From positions 4,092,001 to 4,156,000 of the forward strand of contig CP169086.1 in NCBI GenBank assembly GCA_041890495.1: DNA of 64,000 nt, given 5' to 3'. How positions within the stretch are numbered: the first letter of the stretch is position 1; each line of letters opens with the position of its first letter. Of this stretch, positions 1 through 9,216 are shown piece after piece. The translations under genes were made by a program, and so were the position numbers. The notes beneath the pieces are model-generated. The model ran no database searches, was not told the origin of the DNA, and worked only from the letters and a program-made list of their open reading frames with translations. The DNA is from Escherichia boydii (GTDB lineage Bacteria > Pseudomonadota > Gammaproteobacteria > Enterobacterales > Enterobacteriaceae).

Positions 1-551
1 ATGCCAGCATCGACAACCACCGGCACTGTGGCCTGCTGGATAATAATCTCCAGCATGGCGCGGGTTTCCAGTCCCTGATTCGAGCCAATCGGCGCGCCGA
101 GCGGCATCACCGCTGCACAGCCGACTTCTTCCAGACGTTTACACAATACCGGATCGGCCCCGCAGTAAGGCAGCACGACAAATCCCTGTTGTACCAGCGT
201 TTCGGCGGCTTTCAGGGTTTCGATGGGATCGGGCAACAGCCAGCGGGCGTCAGGGTGAATCTCTAATTTTAACCAGTTTGTGCCTAACGCTTCACGAGCC
301 AGATGGGCGGCGAAAATGGCTTCTTCCGCTGTTTTCGCCCCGGATGTATTTGGCAGCAGGGTCACACCCGCCGCGATAAGCGGTTCGAGGATAGCGTCGT
401 TGTGCTGGCGCAAGTCGACACGTTTCATCGCCAGTGTCACCAGCTGGCTGCCGGAAGCGCGGATCGCCTCCACCATCAGTTGTGAAGAAGCGAATTTCCC
501 TGTGCCGGTAAACAGATGTGAATCAAACGTTTTGTCCGCAATACGTAACAT
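1..551 (-). CDS. thiG: Thiazole synthase ThiG (3' part cut by window edge)
   Basis: ThiG condenses deoxyxylulose 5-phosphate, dehydroglycine and the ThiS thiocarboxylate sulfur to form the thiazole phosphate of thiamine. About 183 N-terminal residues of the usual ~256 are present. The lysine of the WLKLEIHP segment, near residue 95, is the residue known to form the Schiff base with the sugar. The ATG at 551 is the familiar start (MLRIADKT). Oddity: the upstream thiS frame has no stop codon and reads straight into this ATG in frame, so as written ThiG would be made as a ThiS-ThiG fusion, or reinitiated at its own ATG. Last visible part of the thiCEFSGH operon; thiH would lie beyond the left edge. 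Confidence 0.95.
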
Positions 552-752
552 TTCAACCCCTGCAATAACCTGAAAAAGCAGGAGCTGGTCGCCATCCTGC
601 ACGATATGTTGCGCCCACTGCTCACGCGGGACGATTTGCTGATTAATCGCCAGAGCCGCGCCCGCTTGTCGTTGGTCGAGTTGCTCCAGTAGTTCGTGAA
701 CAGTTTGCCCGGCGGCGCACTGCATCGCTTGATCGTTAAACAGGATCTGCAT
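552..752 (-). pseudogene. thiS: Sulfur carrier ThiS, C-terminal Gly-Gly and stop lost (frameshift)
   Basis: ThiS is a ubiquitin-like carrier adenylated by ThiF at its C-terminal Gly-Gly; the resulting thiocarboxylate gives sulfur to ThiG. The sequence starts [10 protein letters not shown] and is colinear with the 66-residue E. coli protein through the Gly at residue 65. The expected end is Ala-Gly-Gly-stop, but here the run has only four G (558-561 region), so it reads Ala-Gly-Val-Glu and then the ThiG Met in frame. Without a free Gly-Gly terminus the carrier cannot be adenylated. A five-G run would restore the normal end. Either a real one-base deletion or a homopolymer sequencing error; the second is quite possible given similar defects elsewhere in the window. 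Confidence 0.8.
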
Positions 753-1491
753 TGCTTCCTCCGCATACCGGGCAACCACTGGCGCGGCGCAACGCCAGGC
801 TGCGCCACTGGCTCGATTTACCGTCGAACAGTCGGAGTTCTCCCGCAGGTGTCTCTATACCGCTTAATAACTTAATGGCTTCCAGTGCCTGCAAAGTGCC
901 CATAACCCCGACCACCGGGCCAACCACGCCCGCCGTGCGGCAGTTGCGTTCTGGCTCCTGGTTATCTGGCCACAGGCAGCGGTAACACCCCTGCTCCCAG
1001 GGCGGCGTCAGTACCATCAACTGACCGCCAAATCCGACCGCGCTGGCGGTGATAAGCGGCGTGTTGAGTGCCACGCAGGCGGCATTAATCTCCTGGCGAG
1101 TCGCCATATTGTCGGTACAGTCGAGCACCACATCGGCCCGTGCAACCGCATCTTTTAACGCCTCACCCGTTAACCGTTGTTGTAATGCTGTCAGTTGAAT
1201 GTCGGGATTCAACTGTGTCAGTCGCTGTTGGCTGACCTGCGATTTCGGGCGATCGATATCTTCAGTGGTAAAGAGGATTTGTCGTTGCAGATTGCTTAAA
1301 TGCACATCGTCGTCATCTGCCAGTACCAGCGTCCCGACGCCAGCGCCCGCCAGGTACAGCGCAGCAGGTGTACCCAGCCCGCCCAGACCGATAATCAGCA
1401 CCTGGCTGTCGAGCAGTTTTTGCTGCCCGTCCAGAGCGATATCGTCGAGCAGGATTTGGCGGCTATAACGCATAAAGTCACGGTCATTCAT
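736..1491 (-). CDS. thiF: ThiS adenylyltransferase ThiF
   Basis: E1-like enzyme that adenylates the C-terminus of ThiS in the thiazole branch of thiamine synthesis. It is 251 residues, the usual length. The nucleotide-binding loop GLGGLG lies near residues 35-40. Zinc-ligand cysteine pairs are seen as CYRC near residue 170 and CPVC near residue 241, and a further Cys in ERNCRTAG is the one known to form the acyl-disulfide with ThiS. I chose the ATG at 1491 ([10 protein letters not shown]), which overlaps the end of thiE by eight bases, over a longer in-frame extension. Its 3' end overlaps the start of thiS by 17 bases, so the three genes look translationally coupled. Confidence 0.95.
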
Positions 1492-2119
1492 CGCCAACTC
1501 CTGCAATTTCCAGCAACTGTGCCGTTGCCAAACGCCAGTCTGCGGCTTGAGTAATGGCGCTGACGACGGCGATACTGCCGACACCCGTTGCTATCACCGC
1601 AGGCGCGCGTGCCAGACTGATACCGCCAATCGCCACGGTGGGATAATCCGCCAGTCGCTCAACATGCCGTGCCAGCTGTTCCAGCCCCTGCGGTGCAGAA
1701 GGCATCTGTTTGGTTTGCGTCGGGAACACATGTCCCAGCGCGATATAAGAGGGGCGTGCTGCCAGCGCGACGTCGATTTCCATATCGTCATGTGTCGAAA
1801 CGCCCAGCCGCAGGCCTGCCGCGCGGATGGCATTGAGATCGGTGGCTTGCAAATCTTCCTGCCCCAAATGGACGCCATACGCCTGATGCTTGATCGCCAG
1901 CCGCCAGTAATCGTTGATAAACAATCGCGCGTTATAGCGGCGGCCCAGCGCAATTGCCGCCACGACATCGGCTTCCACCTCTTCATCGCGCCGATCTTTG
2001 ATGCGTAGCTGGAGAGTACGTACGCCTGCATCCAACAGACGTTCGATCCACTGTACGCTGTCCACCACCGGGTACAGTCCTGAACGAAAAGGTACAGGAG
2101 GAAAATCAGGCTGATACAT
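1484..2119 (-). CDS. thiE: Thiamine-phosphate synthase ThiE
   Basis: Joins hydroxymethylpyrimidine diphosphate to thiazole phosphate, giving thiamine monophosphate. It is 211 residues, a TIM-barrel of standard length. Family motifs visible are GVHLGQEDL, the [11 protein letters not shown] phosphate-binding stretch and VAIGGI near the C-terminus. Two adjacent ATG codons occur; the second (MYQPDF) gives the usual protein. The start overlaps the thiC stop in an ATGATG arrangement, and its own stop overlaps thiF, so it is the second cistron of the TPP-riboswitch-controlled operon. Confidence 0.96.
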
Positions 2120-4014
2120 CACGCTTCCTCCTTACGCAGGTAGATTTCTCCGCCTCTGGCACGGAAGTTCTCCGACTTATCCGCCATTCCCATTTCAATA
2201 GTTTGCGTGGCGGCGTAATCACGCACTTCCTGGCTGATTTTCATCGAGCAGAATTTCGGCCCACACATGGAGCAAAAATGGGCGACTTTACCTGACTCTT
2301 GCGGCAGGGTTTCATCGTGATAAGCGCGGGCGGTAAACGGGTCGAGGGCCAGATTAAACTGGTCTTCCCAGCGAAATTCGAAGCGGGCTTTCGACATGGC
2401 GTTATCGCGAATTTGCGCGCCCGGATGCCCTTTCGCCAGGTCAGCGGCGTGGGCGGCAATCTTATAGGTGATAAGCCCCTGCTTAACATCTTCTTTATTG
2501 GGCAGACCCAGATGCTCTTTTGGCGTTACGTAACAGAGCATCGCGCAGCCAAACCAGCCAATCATCGCCGCACCAATCCCCGACGTGAAGTGGTCATAGC
2601 CCGGCGCAATATCGGTAGTTAGCGGCCCCAGAGTGTAAAACGGCGCTTCGTGGCAGTGCTCTAACTCCTCGGTCATATTGCGGCGGATCATCTGCATCGG
2701 CACGTGGCCTGGGCCTTCAATCATCACCTGCACGTCATATTCCCAGGCAATTTTGGTCAGTTCGCCCAGCGTATGCAGCTCGGCAAACTGCGCTTCATCG
2801 TTGGCGTCCTGAATAGAACCGGGGCGCAGACCGTCGCCCAGCGACAGCGAAACGTCATAAGCGGCACAGATTTCACAAATTTCGCGGAAGTGTTGATAGA
2901 GGAAATTTTCCTGATGATGGGAGAGGCACCATTTCGCCATAATCGAACCGCCGCGAGAGACGATACCGGTCAGGCGTTTCGCGGTCATCGGCACATAGCG
3001 CAGCAGTACGCCCGCATGGATAGTGAAGTAATCCACACCTTGCTCGGCCTGTTCCAGCAGCGTGTCGCGGAACGCTTCCCAGGTAAGATCTTCGGCGATC
3101 CCGTTAACCTTCTCCAGCGCCTGGTAGATCGGCACTGTACCGATCGGCACCGGGCTGTTACGCAAAATCCACTCGCGGGTTTCGTGAATATAGCGACCGG
3201 TGGAGAGATCCATCACCGTATCTGCTCCCCAGCGGGTGGACCATACCAGCTTTTCCACTTCTTCTTCGATGGAAGAGGTGACCGCTGAGTTGCCGATATT
3301 GGCGTTAACTTTTACCAGGAAGTTACGGCCAATAATCATCGGCTCCGATTCCGGATGATTAATGTTGGCCGGGATAATCGCACGTCCGGCAGCAACTTCA
3401 TCACGGACAAATTCCGCGGTGATATTTTCCGGCAGACGTGCGCCAAAGCTCATTCCCGGATGCTGGTGGCGTAAAACTTCGCTACGGATGCGCTCGCGGC
3501 CCATATTCTCGCGGATGGCGATGAATTCCATTTCCGGTGTGATGATGCCCTGGCGGGCGTAGTGCAGTTGGGTGACGCGGCGTCCTGTTTTGGCGCGTTT
3601 TGGCGTTAATAAGCCGCTAAAACGTAGCTCGTCGAGGCCATCATCTGCCAGCCGCGCTTTAGTGTAATCGGAACTGCGCACGGTAAGTTCTTCGGTATCG
3701 CCGCGCGCATCGATCCATGGCTGGCGTAGTTTTGCCAGCCCTTGCTGCACGTTAATGGCAATCTGCGGATCGCCATACGGGCCGGAGGTGTCGTAGGCCG
3801 GAATCGCTTCGTTTTCTTCGTACTGCGGCTGTTCTTTGCTGCCGCCAATTAGCGTCGGGCTAAGCTGGATCTCACGCATCGGCACGCGCACGCCGGGTTG
3901 TGTGCCAGTGATATAAATGCGTTTTGAGTTGGGAAAGGCGGTGCCTTCCAGGGTGTCGATAAAATGTTGGGCCTGGGCGCGCTGTTCGCGGCGGGTCAGT
4001 TTTGTTGCAGACAT
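2119..4014 (-). CDS. thiC: Phosphomethylpyrimidine synthase ThiC
   Basis: Radical SAM enzyme that rearranges aminoimidazole ribotide into hydroxymethylpyrimidine phosphate, the pyrimidine half of thiamine. It has 631 residues, the full E. coli length. The C-terminal iron-sulfur motif of this unusual SAM family is visible as CSMCGPKFC near residues 561-569. First gene of the operon, 90-170 bases downstream of a TPP riboswitch, so expression should fall when TPP is abundant. No oddities. Confidence 0.97.
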
Positions 4015-4106
4015 AGCTCATTCCAAAAAGTTAAGGACGTGGCTTGTCAGACGACGGATGAAGCAAGAGACGATCGCCGCAAAGGCGATGCGATAGCAGA
4101 TTAACT

Positions 4107-4190
4107 CTTGTTCCCTTCGCAGGTATTAGCCTGATCAGGTTCCGCGGATCCCGAATAAACGGTCTCAGCCAGTTAAGGCACTCCGACAAG
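4107..4190 (-). promoter_or_regulatory. TPP riboswitch (THI element) of the thiC operon
   Basis: Read on the minus strand, this stretch has the conserved THI-element blocks in order: GGAGTGCC, then CTGAGA, then ACCTGATC, then TAATACCTGCG and AAGGGAA. These form the pyrimidine- and pyrophosphate-sensing arms of the TPP aptamer. It lies in the thiC leader, and in E. coli the matching element masks the thiC ribosome-binding site when TPP is bound. Confidence 0.95.
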
Positions 4191-4247
4191 AAATTAGCCC
4201 CCACAAACGGGGCGTTGAATGTAAATTACGCGTTAACAGCGCAGAAC

Positions 4248-4724
4248 TCAAGCAGGATGTTTGACGCGGGCGGCGTCAAGCACCAGCAGAATCAGCTTAT
4301 CTTCCAGCACAAAGCGCGCTTCCAGCGCCTCGCCGATGTCAGATAAAACCTGTTGAAACTCAAGGTAATTATCATGATCGATGGCGGTTTCCAGACTGGA
4401 ATCGTAGTAATCCATAATCTGTTGAGTATTGGCTTCGAGTTGCGGCCAAATCTTCGCGGCGCGCGCGAGTTGCCCGTTGCCTTCCAGCTTATGAAGAATG
4501 CGCTCATAAATACTGAAATGTCCGGCAGACAAGTAATCGACCAGGCTCTGACAAAAATCATCAAGGGCTTTTTCGTTTAGCCTCATGTACGATTCTTTGC
4601 CAGGCTTAATGCCAACCAGATTGTAGTAAGCCACGAGCAGATGCTTACGTACATGTAGCCAGCGATCAACCAGTTTGTTACTTCCTCTGACGCGCTCCGT
4701 CAGGTTATCGAGCTGGTTAAGCAT
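4248..4724 (-). CDS. rsd: Anti-sigma-70 factor Rsd
   Basis: Stationary-phase protein that binds region 4 of sigma-70 (RpoD) and shifts polymerase toward alternative sigma factors; also known to stimulate SpoT hydrolase during carbon downshift. 158 residues, all-helical, full length and matching E. coli Rsd (starts MLNQLDNLTER, ends ARVKHPA). It stands alone between the thi operon leader and the divergent nudC. Confidence 0.96.
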   Translation of the reverse strand: MLNQLDNLTERVRGSNKLVDRWLHVRKHLLVAYYNLVGIKPGKESYMRLNEKALDDFCQSLVDYLSAGHFSIYERILHKLEGNGQLARAAKIWPQLEANTQQIMDYYDSSLETAIDHDNYLEFQQVLSDIGEALEARFVLEDKLILLVLDAARVKHPA

Positions 4725-4818
4725 GATTGACTCCGCAAGTTTGTATTCAAAAACTGCTCAGTGAGAAATGTAAAAACCATGTTAAACATGCCAGTGATGC
4801 AAAGGTAGTGCAAGATCT

Positions 4819-5592
4819 ATGGATCGTATAATTGAAAAATTAGATCACGGCTGGTGGGTCGTCAGCCATGAACAAAAATTATGGTTGCCGAAGGGAGAAT
4901 TGCCATATGGCGAAGCGGCAAATTTCGATCTTGTGGGTCAGCGCGCACTACAAATCGGCGAATGGCAGGGGGAACCTGTTTGGTTAGTACAACAGCAGCG
5001 GCGTCACGATATGGGGTCGGTACGTCAGGTCATTGATCTCGATGTTGGGCTGTTTCAACTGGCCGGACGAGGCGTACAACTGGCGGAGTTTTACCGATCG
5101 CATAAATACTGTGGTTACTGCGGGCATGAAATGTATCCGAGCAAAACCGAATGGGCGATGCTGTGCAGCCATTGCCGTGAGCGTTACTACCCGCAAATCG
5201 CCCCCTGCATTATTGTTGCCATCCGTCGCGATGATTCGATCCTCCTCGCCCAGCATACCCGCCATCGTAACGGTGTCCATACGGTACTTGCCGGATTCGT
5301 CGAAGTGGGCGAAACCCTCGAGCAGGCGGTCGCGCGGGAAGTGATGGAAGAGAGCGGAATTAAAGTTAAAAACTTGCGTTATGTGACTTCCCAGCCGTGG
5401 CCGTTTCCTCAGTCTTTAATGACCGCGTTTATGGCGGAATATGACAGCGGCGACATCGTGATCGACCCGAAAGAATTGCTTGAGGCGAACTGGTATCGCT
5501 ATGACGATTTGCCGTTACTCCCGCCGCCCGGCACCGTAGCGCGCCGTCTGATAGAAGATACTGTGGCGATGTGTCGGGCAGAGTATGAGTGA
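4819..5592 (+). CDS. nudC: NAD-capped RNA hydrolase / NADH pyrophosphatase NudC
   Basis: Removes the NAD cap from RNA 5' ends, giving NMN and 5'-monophosphate RNA, and hydrolyses free NADH. 257 residues. A zinc site is seen as two Cys pairs (CGYC and CSHC, near residues 98-119). The Nudix box [20 protein letters not shown] lies near residues 159-180, followed by the SQPWPFPQS motif typical of the NADH pyrophosphatase group. Divergent from rsd; hemE follows after 39 bases. Confidence 0.96.
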
Positions 5593-5631
5593 TGATACAC
5601 TGACCGCCTGACGCACTAAGGAACAGCCAAA

Positions 5632-6696
5632 ATGACCGAACTTAAAAACGATCGTTATCTGCGGGCGCTGCTGCGCCAGCCCGTTGATGTCACTCCAGTA
5701 TGGATGATGCGCCAGGCGGGTCGCTATCTACCGGAATATAAAGCCACGCGCGCCCAGGCGGGCGATTTTATGTCGCTGTGCAAAAACGCCGAGCTGGCGT
5801 GCGAAGTGACTTTGCAACCGCTGCGTCGCTACCCGCTGGATGCGGCGATCCTCTTTTCCGATATCCTCACCGTGCCGGACGCGATGGGGTTAGGGCTCTA
5901 TTTTGAAGCCGGAGAAGGTCCGCGTTTTACCTCGGCAGTCACCTGCAAAGCCGACGTCGATAAACTGCCAATTCCGGACCCGGAAGATGAGCTGGGTTAC
6001 GTGATGAACGCGGTGCGTACCATTCGTCGCGAACTGAAAGGCGAAGTGCCGCTGATTGGTTTTTCCGGCAGCCCGTGGACGCTGGCAACCTACATGGTGG
6101 AAGGCGGCAGCAGCAAAGCCTTCACCGTGATCAAAAAAATGATGTATGCCGATCCGCAGGCGCTGCACGCTCTACTCGATAAACTGGCGAAAAGCGTCAC
6201 TTTGTATCTGAATGCGCAGATTAAAGCCGGTGCTCAGGCAGTGATGATTTTCGACACCTGGGGCGGTGTGCTTACCGGGCGCGATTATCAACAGTTCTCG
6301 CTCTATTACATGCATAAAATTGTTGATGGTTTACTGCGTGAAAACGACGGTCGCCGCGTACCGGTCACGCTGTTTACCAAAGGCGGCGGACAGTGGCTGG
6401 AAGCGATGGCAGAAACCGGTTGCGATGCGTTGGGCCTCGACTGGACAACGGATATCGCCGATGCGCGCCGCCGTGTGGGCAATAAAGTCGCGTTGCAGGG
6501 TAATATGGATCCGTCGATGCTGTACGCGCCGCCTGCCCGCATTGAAGAAGAAGTAGCGACTATACTTGCAGGTTTCGGTCACGGCGAAGGTCATGTCTTT
6601 AACCTTGGTCACGGCATTCATCAGGATGTGCCGCCAGAACATGCTGGCGTGTTCGTGGAGGCAGTGCATCGACTGTCTGAACAATATCACCGCTAA
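5632..6696 (+). CDS. hemE: Uroporphyrinogen decarboxylase HemE
   Basis: Decarboxylates the four acetate side chains of uroporphyrinogen III to give coproporphyrinogen III in heme synthesis. 354 residues, full length. The N-terminal signature PVWMMRQAGRYLPEY and the GFSGSPWTLATYMVEGG signature are both present. Preceded by an AAGGA ribosome site. It uses the product of the hemCD genes found near 56 kb; in K-12 the two loci lie on the two sides of the rrnC-rrnE interval. Confidence 0.97.
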   Translation: MTELKNDRYLRALLRQPVDVTPVWMMRQAGRYLPEYKATRAQAGDFMSLCKNAELACEVTLQPLRRYPLDAAILFSDILTVPDAMGLGLYFEAGEGPRFTSAVTCKADVDKLPIPDPEDELGYVMNAVRTIRRELKGEVPLIGFSGSPWTLATYMVEGGSSKAFTVIKKMMYADPQALHALLDKLAKSVTLYLNAQIKAGAQAVMIFDTWGGVLTGRDYQQFSLYYMHKIVDGLLRENDGRRVPVTLFTKGGGQWLEAMAETGCDALGLDWTTDIADARRRVGNKVALQGNMDPSMLYAPPARIEEEVATILAGFGHGEGHVFNLGHGIHQDVPPEHAGVFVEAVHRLSEQYHR

Positions 6697-6705
6697 GGAG
6701 TGATT

Positions 6706-7377
6706 ATGGATCTCGCGTCATTACGCGCTCAACAAATCGAACTGGCTTCTTCTGTGATCCGCGAGGATCGACTCGATAAAGATCCACCGGATCTGATCGC
6801 CGGAGCCGATGTCGGGTTTGAGCAGGGCGGAGAAGTGACGCGAGCGGCGATGGTGCTGCTGAAATATCCCTCGCTTGAGCTGGTGGAGTATAAAGTTGCC
6901 CGCATCGCCACCACCATGCCTTACATTCCAGGTTTTCTTTCCTTCCGCGAATATCCTGCGCTGCTGGCAGCGTGGGAGATGCTGTCGCAAAAGCCGGATT
7001 TAGTGTTTGTCGATGGTCATGGGATCTCGCATCCTCGCCGTCTTGGCGTCGCCAGCCATTTTGGCTTATTGGTGGATGTGCCGACCATTGGCGTGGCGAA
7101 AAAACGGCTCTGCGGTAAATTCGAACCGCTCTCCAGCGAACCGGGCGCGCTGGCCCCACTGATGGATAAAGGCGAGCAGCTGGCCTGGGTCTGGCGCAGC
7201 AAAGCGCGCTGTAACCCGTTGTTTATCGCTACCGGCCATCGGGTCAGCGTGGACAGCGCGCTGGCGTGGGTACAACGCTGCATGAAAGGCTATCGTCTGC
7301 CGGAGCCAACGCGCTGGGCGGACGCGGTGGCCTCGGAACGTCCGGCGTTCGTGCGCTATACAGCAAATCAGCCCTAA
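6706..7377 (+). CDS. nfi: Endonuclease V (deoxyinosine 3' endonuclease)
   Basis: Cuts the second phosphodiester bond 3' of deoxyinosine and acts on other deaminated or mismatched bases. From ATG 6706 the protein is 223 residues. Metal-binding acidic residues of the family are visible: Asp in AGADVGF (residue 35), Glu in SFREYP (about 89) and Asp in FVDGHG (about 110). A GTG six bases upstream is in frame but overlaps the AAGGAG ribosome site, so the ATG is the better start. It follows hemE by only nine bases and is probably cotranscribed with it. Confidence 0.94.
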
Positions 7378-7419
7378 TTCAGGTAAACTGCGGATAATTT
7401 CCGTATTTGAGAACTCAAC

Positions 7420-8010
7420 ATGTTACAAAACCCAATTCATCTGCGTCTGGAGCGCCTGGAAAGCTGGCAGCATGTCACTTTCATGGCTTGCTTATGCGAA
7501 CGCATGTACCCCAATTACGCCATGTTCTGCCAGCAAACCGGTTTTGGTGATGGGCAAATTTACCGTCGCATTCTCGATCTCATCTGGGAAACGCTGACCG
7601 TTAAAGACGCAAAAGTAAATTTCGACAGCCAACTGGAGAAATTTGAAGAAGCGATTCCTTCAGCCGACGATTTCGATCTGTACGGCGTTTATCCGGCAAT
7701 CGATGCATGCGTGGCGTTAAGTGAACTGGTCCATTCGCGTTTGAGTGGTGAAACGCTCGAACACGCGGTGGAAGTGAGTAAGACCTCCATCACGACCGTT
7801 GCGATGCTGGAAATGACTCAGGCTGGTCGCGAAATGAGCGATGAAGAGCTTAAAGAAAACCCAGCTGTAGAGCAAGAATGGGACATTCAGTGGGAAATAT
7901 TCCGACTTTTAGCTGAGTGCGAAGAACGCGATATCGAGCTGATAAAAGGCCTTAGGGCAGACCTGCGTGAGGCGGGTGAGAGCAATATTGGTATAATTTT
8001 TCAGCAATAA
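7420..8010 (+). CDS. yjaG: Conserved YjaG (DUF416) protein
   Basis: 196-residue acidic protein of the DUF416 family, conserved in gamma-proteobacteria, with no assigned reaction that I know of. It is predicted soluble and helical, with no signal peptide or membrane segment. Always found between nfi and hupA in E. coli, as here. The start ATG at 7420 begins MLQNPIHLRLERLESW. Full length with no visible defect. Confidence 0.93.
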   Translation: MLQNPIHLRLERLESWQHVTFMACLCERMYPNYAMFCQQTGFGDGQIYRRILDLIWETLTVKDAKVNFDSQLEKFEEAIPSADDFDLYGVYPAIDACVALSELVHSRLSGETLEHAVEVSKTSITTVAMLEMTQAGREMSDEELKENPAVEQEWDIQWEIFRLLAECEERDIELIKGLRADLREAGESNIGIIFQQ

Positions 8011-8060
8011 GACCAGAAAACGTGATTTAACGCCTGATTTGTCGTACCTGGAGTCTTCCC

Positions 8061-8097
8061 TTTCGCCCCCCGTCTGGTCTACATTTGGGGGGCGAAA
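8061..8097. other. GC-rich hairpin between yjaG and hupA
   Basis: A perfect 11-bp stem (arms 8061-8071 and 8087-8097, six C against six G at its core) with a 15-base loop, about 50 bases after yjaG. It looks like a terminator stem, but on the plus strand it is followed by an A run, not T, so it does not fit the standard intrinsic terminator. It may stabilise the yjaG mRNA 3' end. Confidence 0.6.
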
Positions 8098-8196
8098 AAA
8101 AGTGGCTATCGGTGCGTGTATGCAGGAGAGTGCTATTCTGGCATTTCCGTCGCACTCGATGCTTAGCAAGCGATAAACACATTGTAAGGATAACTT

Positions 8197-8469
8197 ATGA
8201 ACAAGACTCAACTGATTGATGTAATTGCAGAGAAAGCAGAACTGTCCAAAACCCAGGCTAAAGCTGCTCTGGAGTCCACTCTGGCTGCAATTACTGAGTC
8301 TCTGAAAGAAGGCGATGCTGTACAACTGGTTGGTTTCGGTACCTTCAAAGTGAACCACCGCGCTGAGCGTACTGGCCGCAACCCGCAGACCGGTAAAGAA
8401 ATCAAAATTGCCGCAGCTAACGTACCGGCATTTGTTTCTGGCAAGGCACTGAAAGACGCAGTTAAGTAA
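8197..8469 (+). CDS. hupA: DNA-binding protein HU alpha
   Basis: HU-alpha subunit, an abundant nucleoid protein that bends and constrains DNA as a homodimer or as a heterodimer with HupB. 90 residues, the full length. The beta-arm tip is seen as [10 protein letters not shown] with Pro63, the residue that intercalates in DNA. Ribosome site AAGGAT precedes the ATG. Its intrinsic terminator lies 29 bases past the stop, inside the start of yjaH. Confidence 0.98.
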
Positions 8470-8475
8470 GATTGC

Positions 8476-9174
8476 GTGGCAGTGAACAGTTTTAACGAAG
8501 GGGTGGTTTCACCCCTTTTGTCTTTCTGGCGTCGATCATTGATGCTGGCAGGTGCGCTGTTTCTCACTGCCTGTAGCCACAACTCTTCACTTCCTCCCTT
8601 TACCGCCAGTGGATTTGCTGAAGACCAGGGCGCGGTACGCATCTGGCGAAAAGACAGCGGCGATAATGTGCATCTGCTTGCCGTGTTTAGCCCGTGGCGC
8701 AGTGGCGATACCACGACGCGAGAGTATCGCTGGCAGGGCGATAACCTCACGCTCATCAATATCAATGTTTACAGCAAACCGCCGGTGAATATTCGCGCGC
8801 GTTTTGACGATCGCGGTGATCTGAGCTTTATGCAACGTGAATCCGATGGGGAAAAGCAGCAGCTTTCTAACGACCAAATCGATTTATACCGTTATCGTGC
8901 TGATCAGATCCGCCAGATTAGCGATGCCTTACGTCAGGGGAGAGTCGTGCTGCGCCAGGGACGCTGGCATAGCGATGGTACGGTGACAACCTGTGAAGGA
9001 CAGACGGTCAAGCCTGAGCTCGAATCCTGGGCAATCGAACACATTCAACGCCGTCAGCGTCATTCATCGATAGAGGTGAGCGTGGCGTGGCTGGAAGCGC
9101 CGGAAGGCTCTCAGCTGCTGCTGGTGGCGAACGAAGACTTCTGCACCTGGCAGCCGACAGAAAAGAGTTTTTGA
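8476..9174 (+). CDS. yjaH: YjaH, DUF1481 probable lipoprotein
   Basis: 232 residues from the GTG at 8476; a second GTG six bases on would give 230. The hydrophobic stretch LMLAGALFLTAC ends in a lipobox-like LTAC with Cys33, so a lipoprotein is likely, though the N-region before it is long for a signal peptide. Function unknown to me. It starts seven bases after hupA, and the hupA terminator hairpin lies within its first 17 codons, so read-through from hupA should be limited. In K-12 zraPSR follow; here purD follows directly. The last third of the protein may belong to the divergent patch that includes the purD 3' end, but I cannot align it here. Confidence 0.85.
   Translation: MAVNSFNEGVVSPLLSFWRRSLMLAGALFLTACSHNSSLPPFTASGFAEDQGAVRIWRKDSGDNVHLLAVFSPWRSGDTTTREYRWQGDNLTLININVYSKPPVNIRARFDDRGDLSFMQRESDGEKQQLSNDQIDLYRYRADQIRQISDALRQGRVVLRQGRWHSDGTVTTCEGQTVKPELESWAIEHIQRRQRHSSIEVSVAWLEAPEGSQLLLVANEDFCTWQPTEKSF
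8498..8525 (+). terminator. Intrinsic terminator of hupA (inside yjaH)
   Basis: Stem of eight base pairs (AAGGGGTG with CACCCCTT, loop GTTT) followed by a T-rich tail. It lies within the 5' coding part of yjaH. Confidence 0.85.
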
Positions 9175-9182
9175 TTTAAGTC

Positions 9183-9203
9183 CCCTCTCCCTTTGGGAGA
9201 GGG
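9183..9203. repeat. boxC-like inverted repeat between yjaH and purD
   Basis: Nine-base stem CCCTCTCCC / GGGAGAGGG with a TTT loop, in the 42-base gap between two convergent genes. A second copy of the same stem lies at 30486-30506 after ilvC. It resembles the GC-rich boxC intergenic repeats of enterobacteria; it may act as a bidirectional 3' end structure. Confidence 0.6.
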
Positions 9204-9216
9204 TTAGGGTGTGAAA

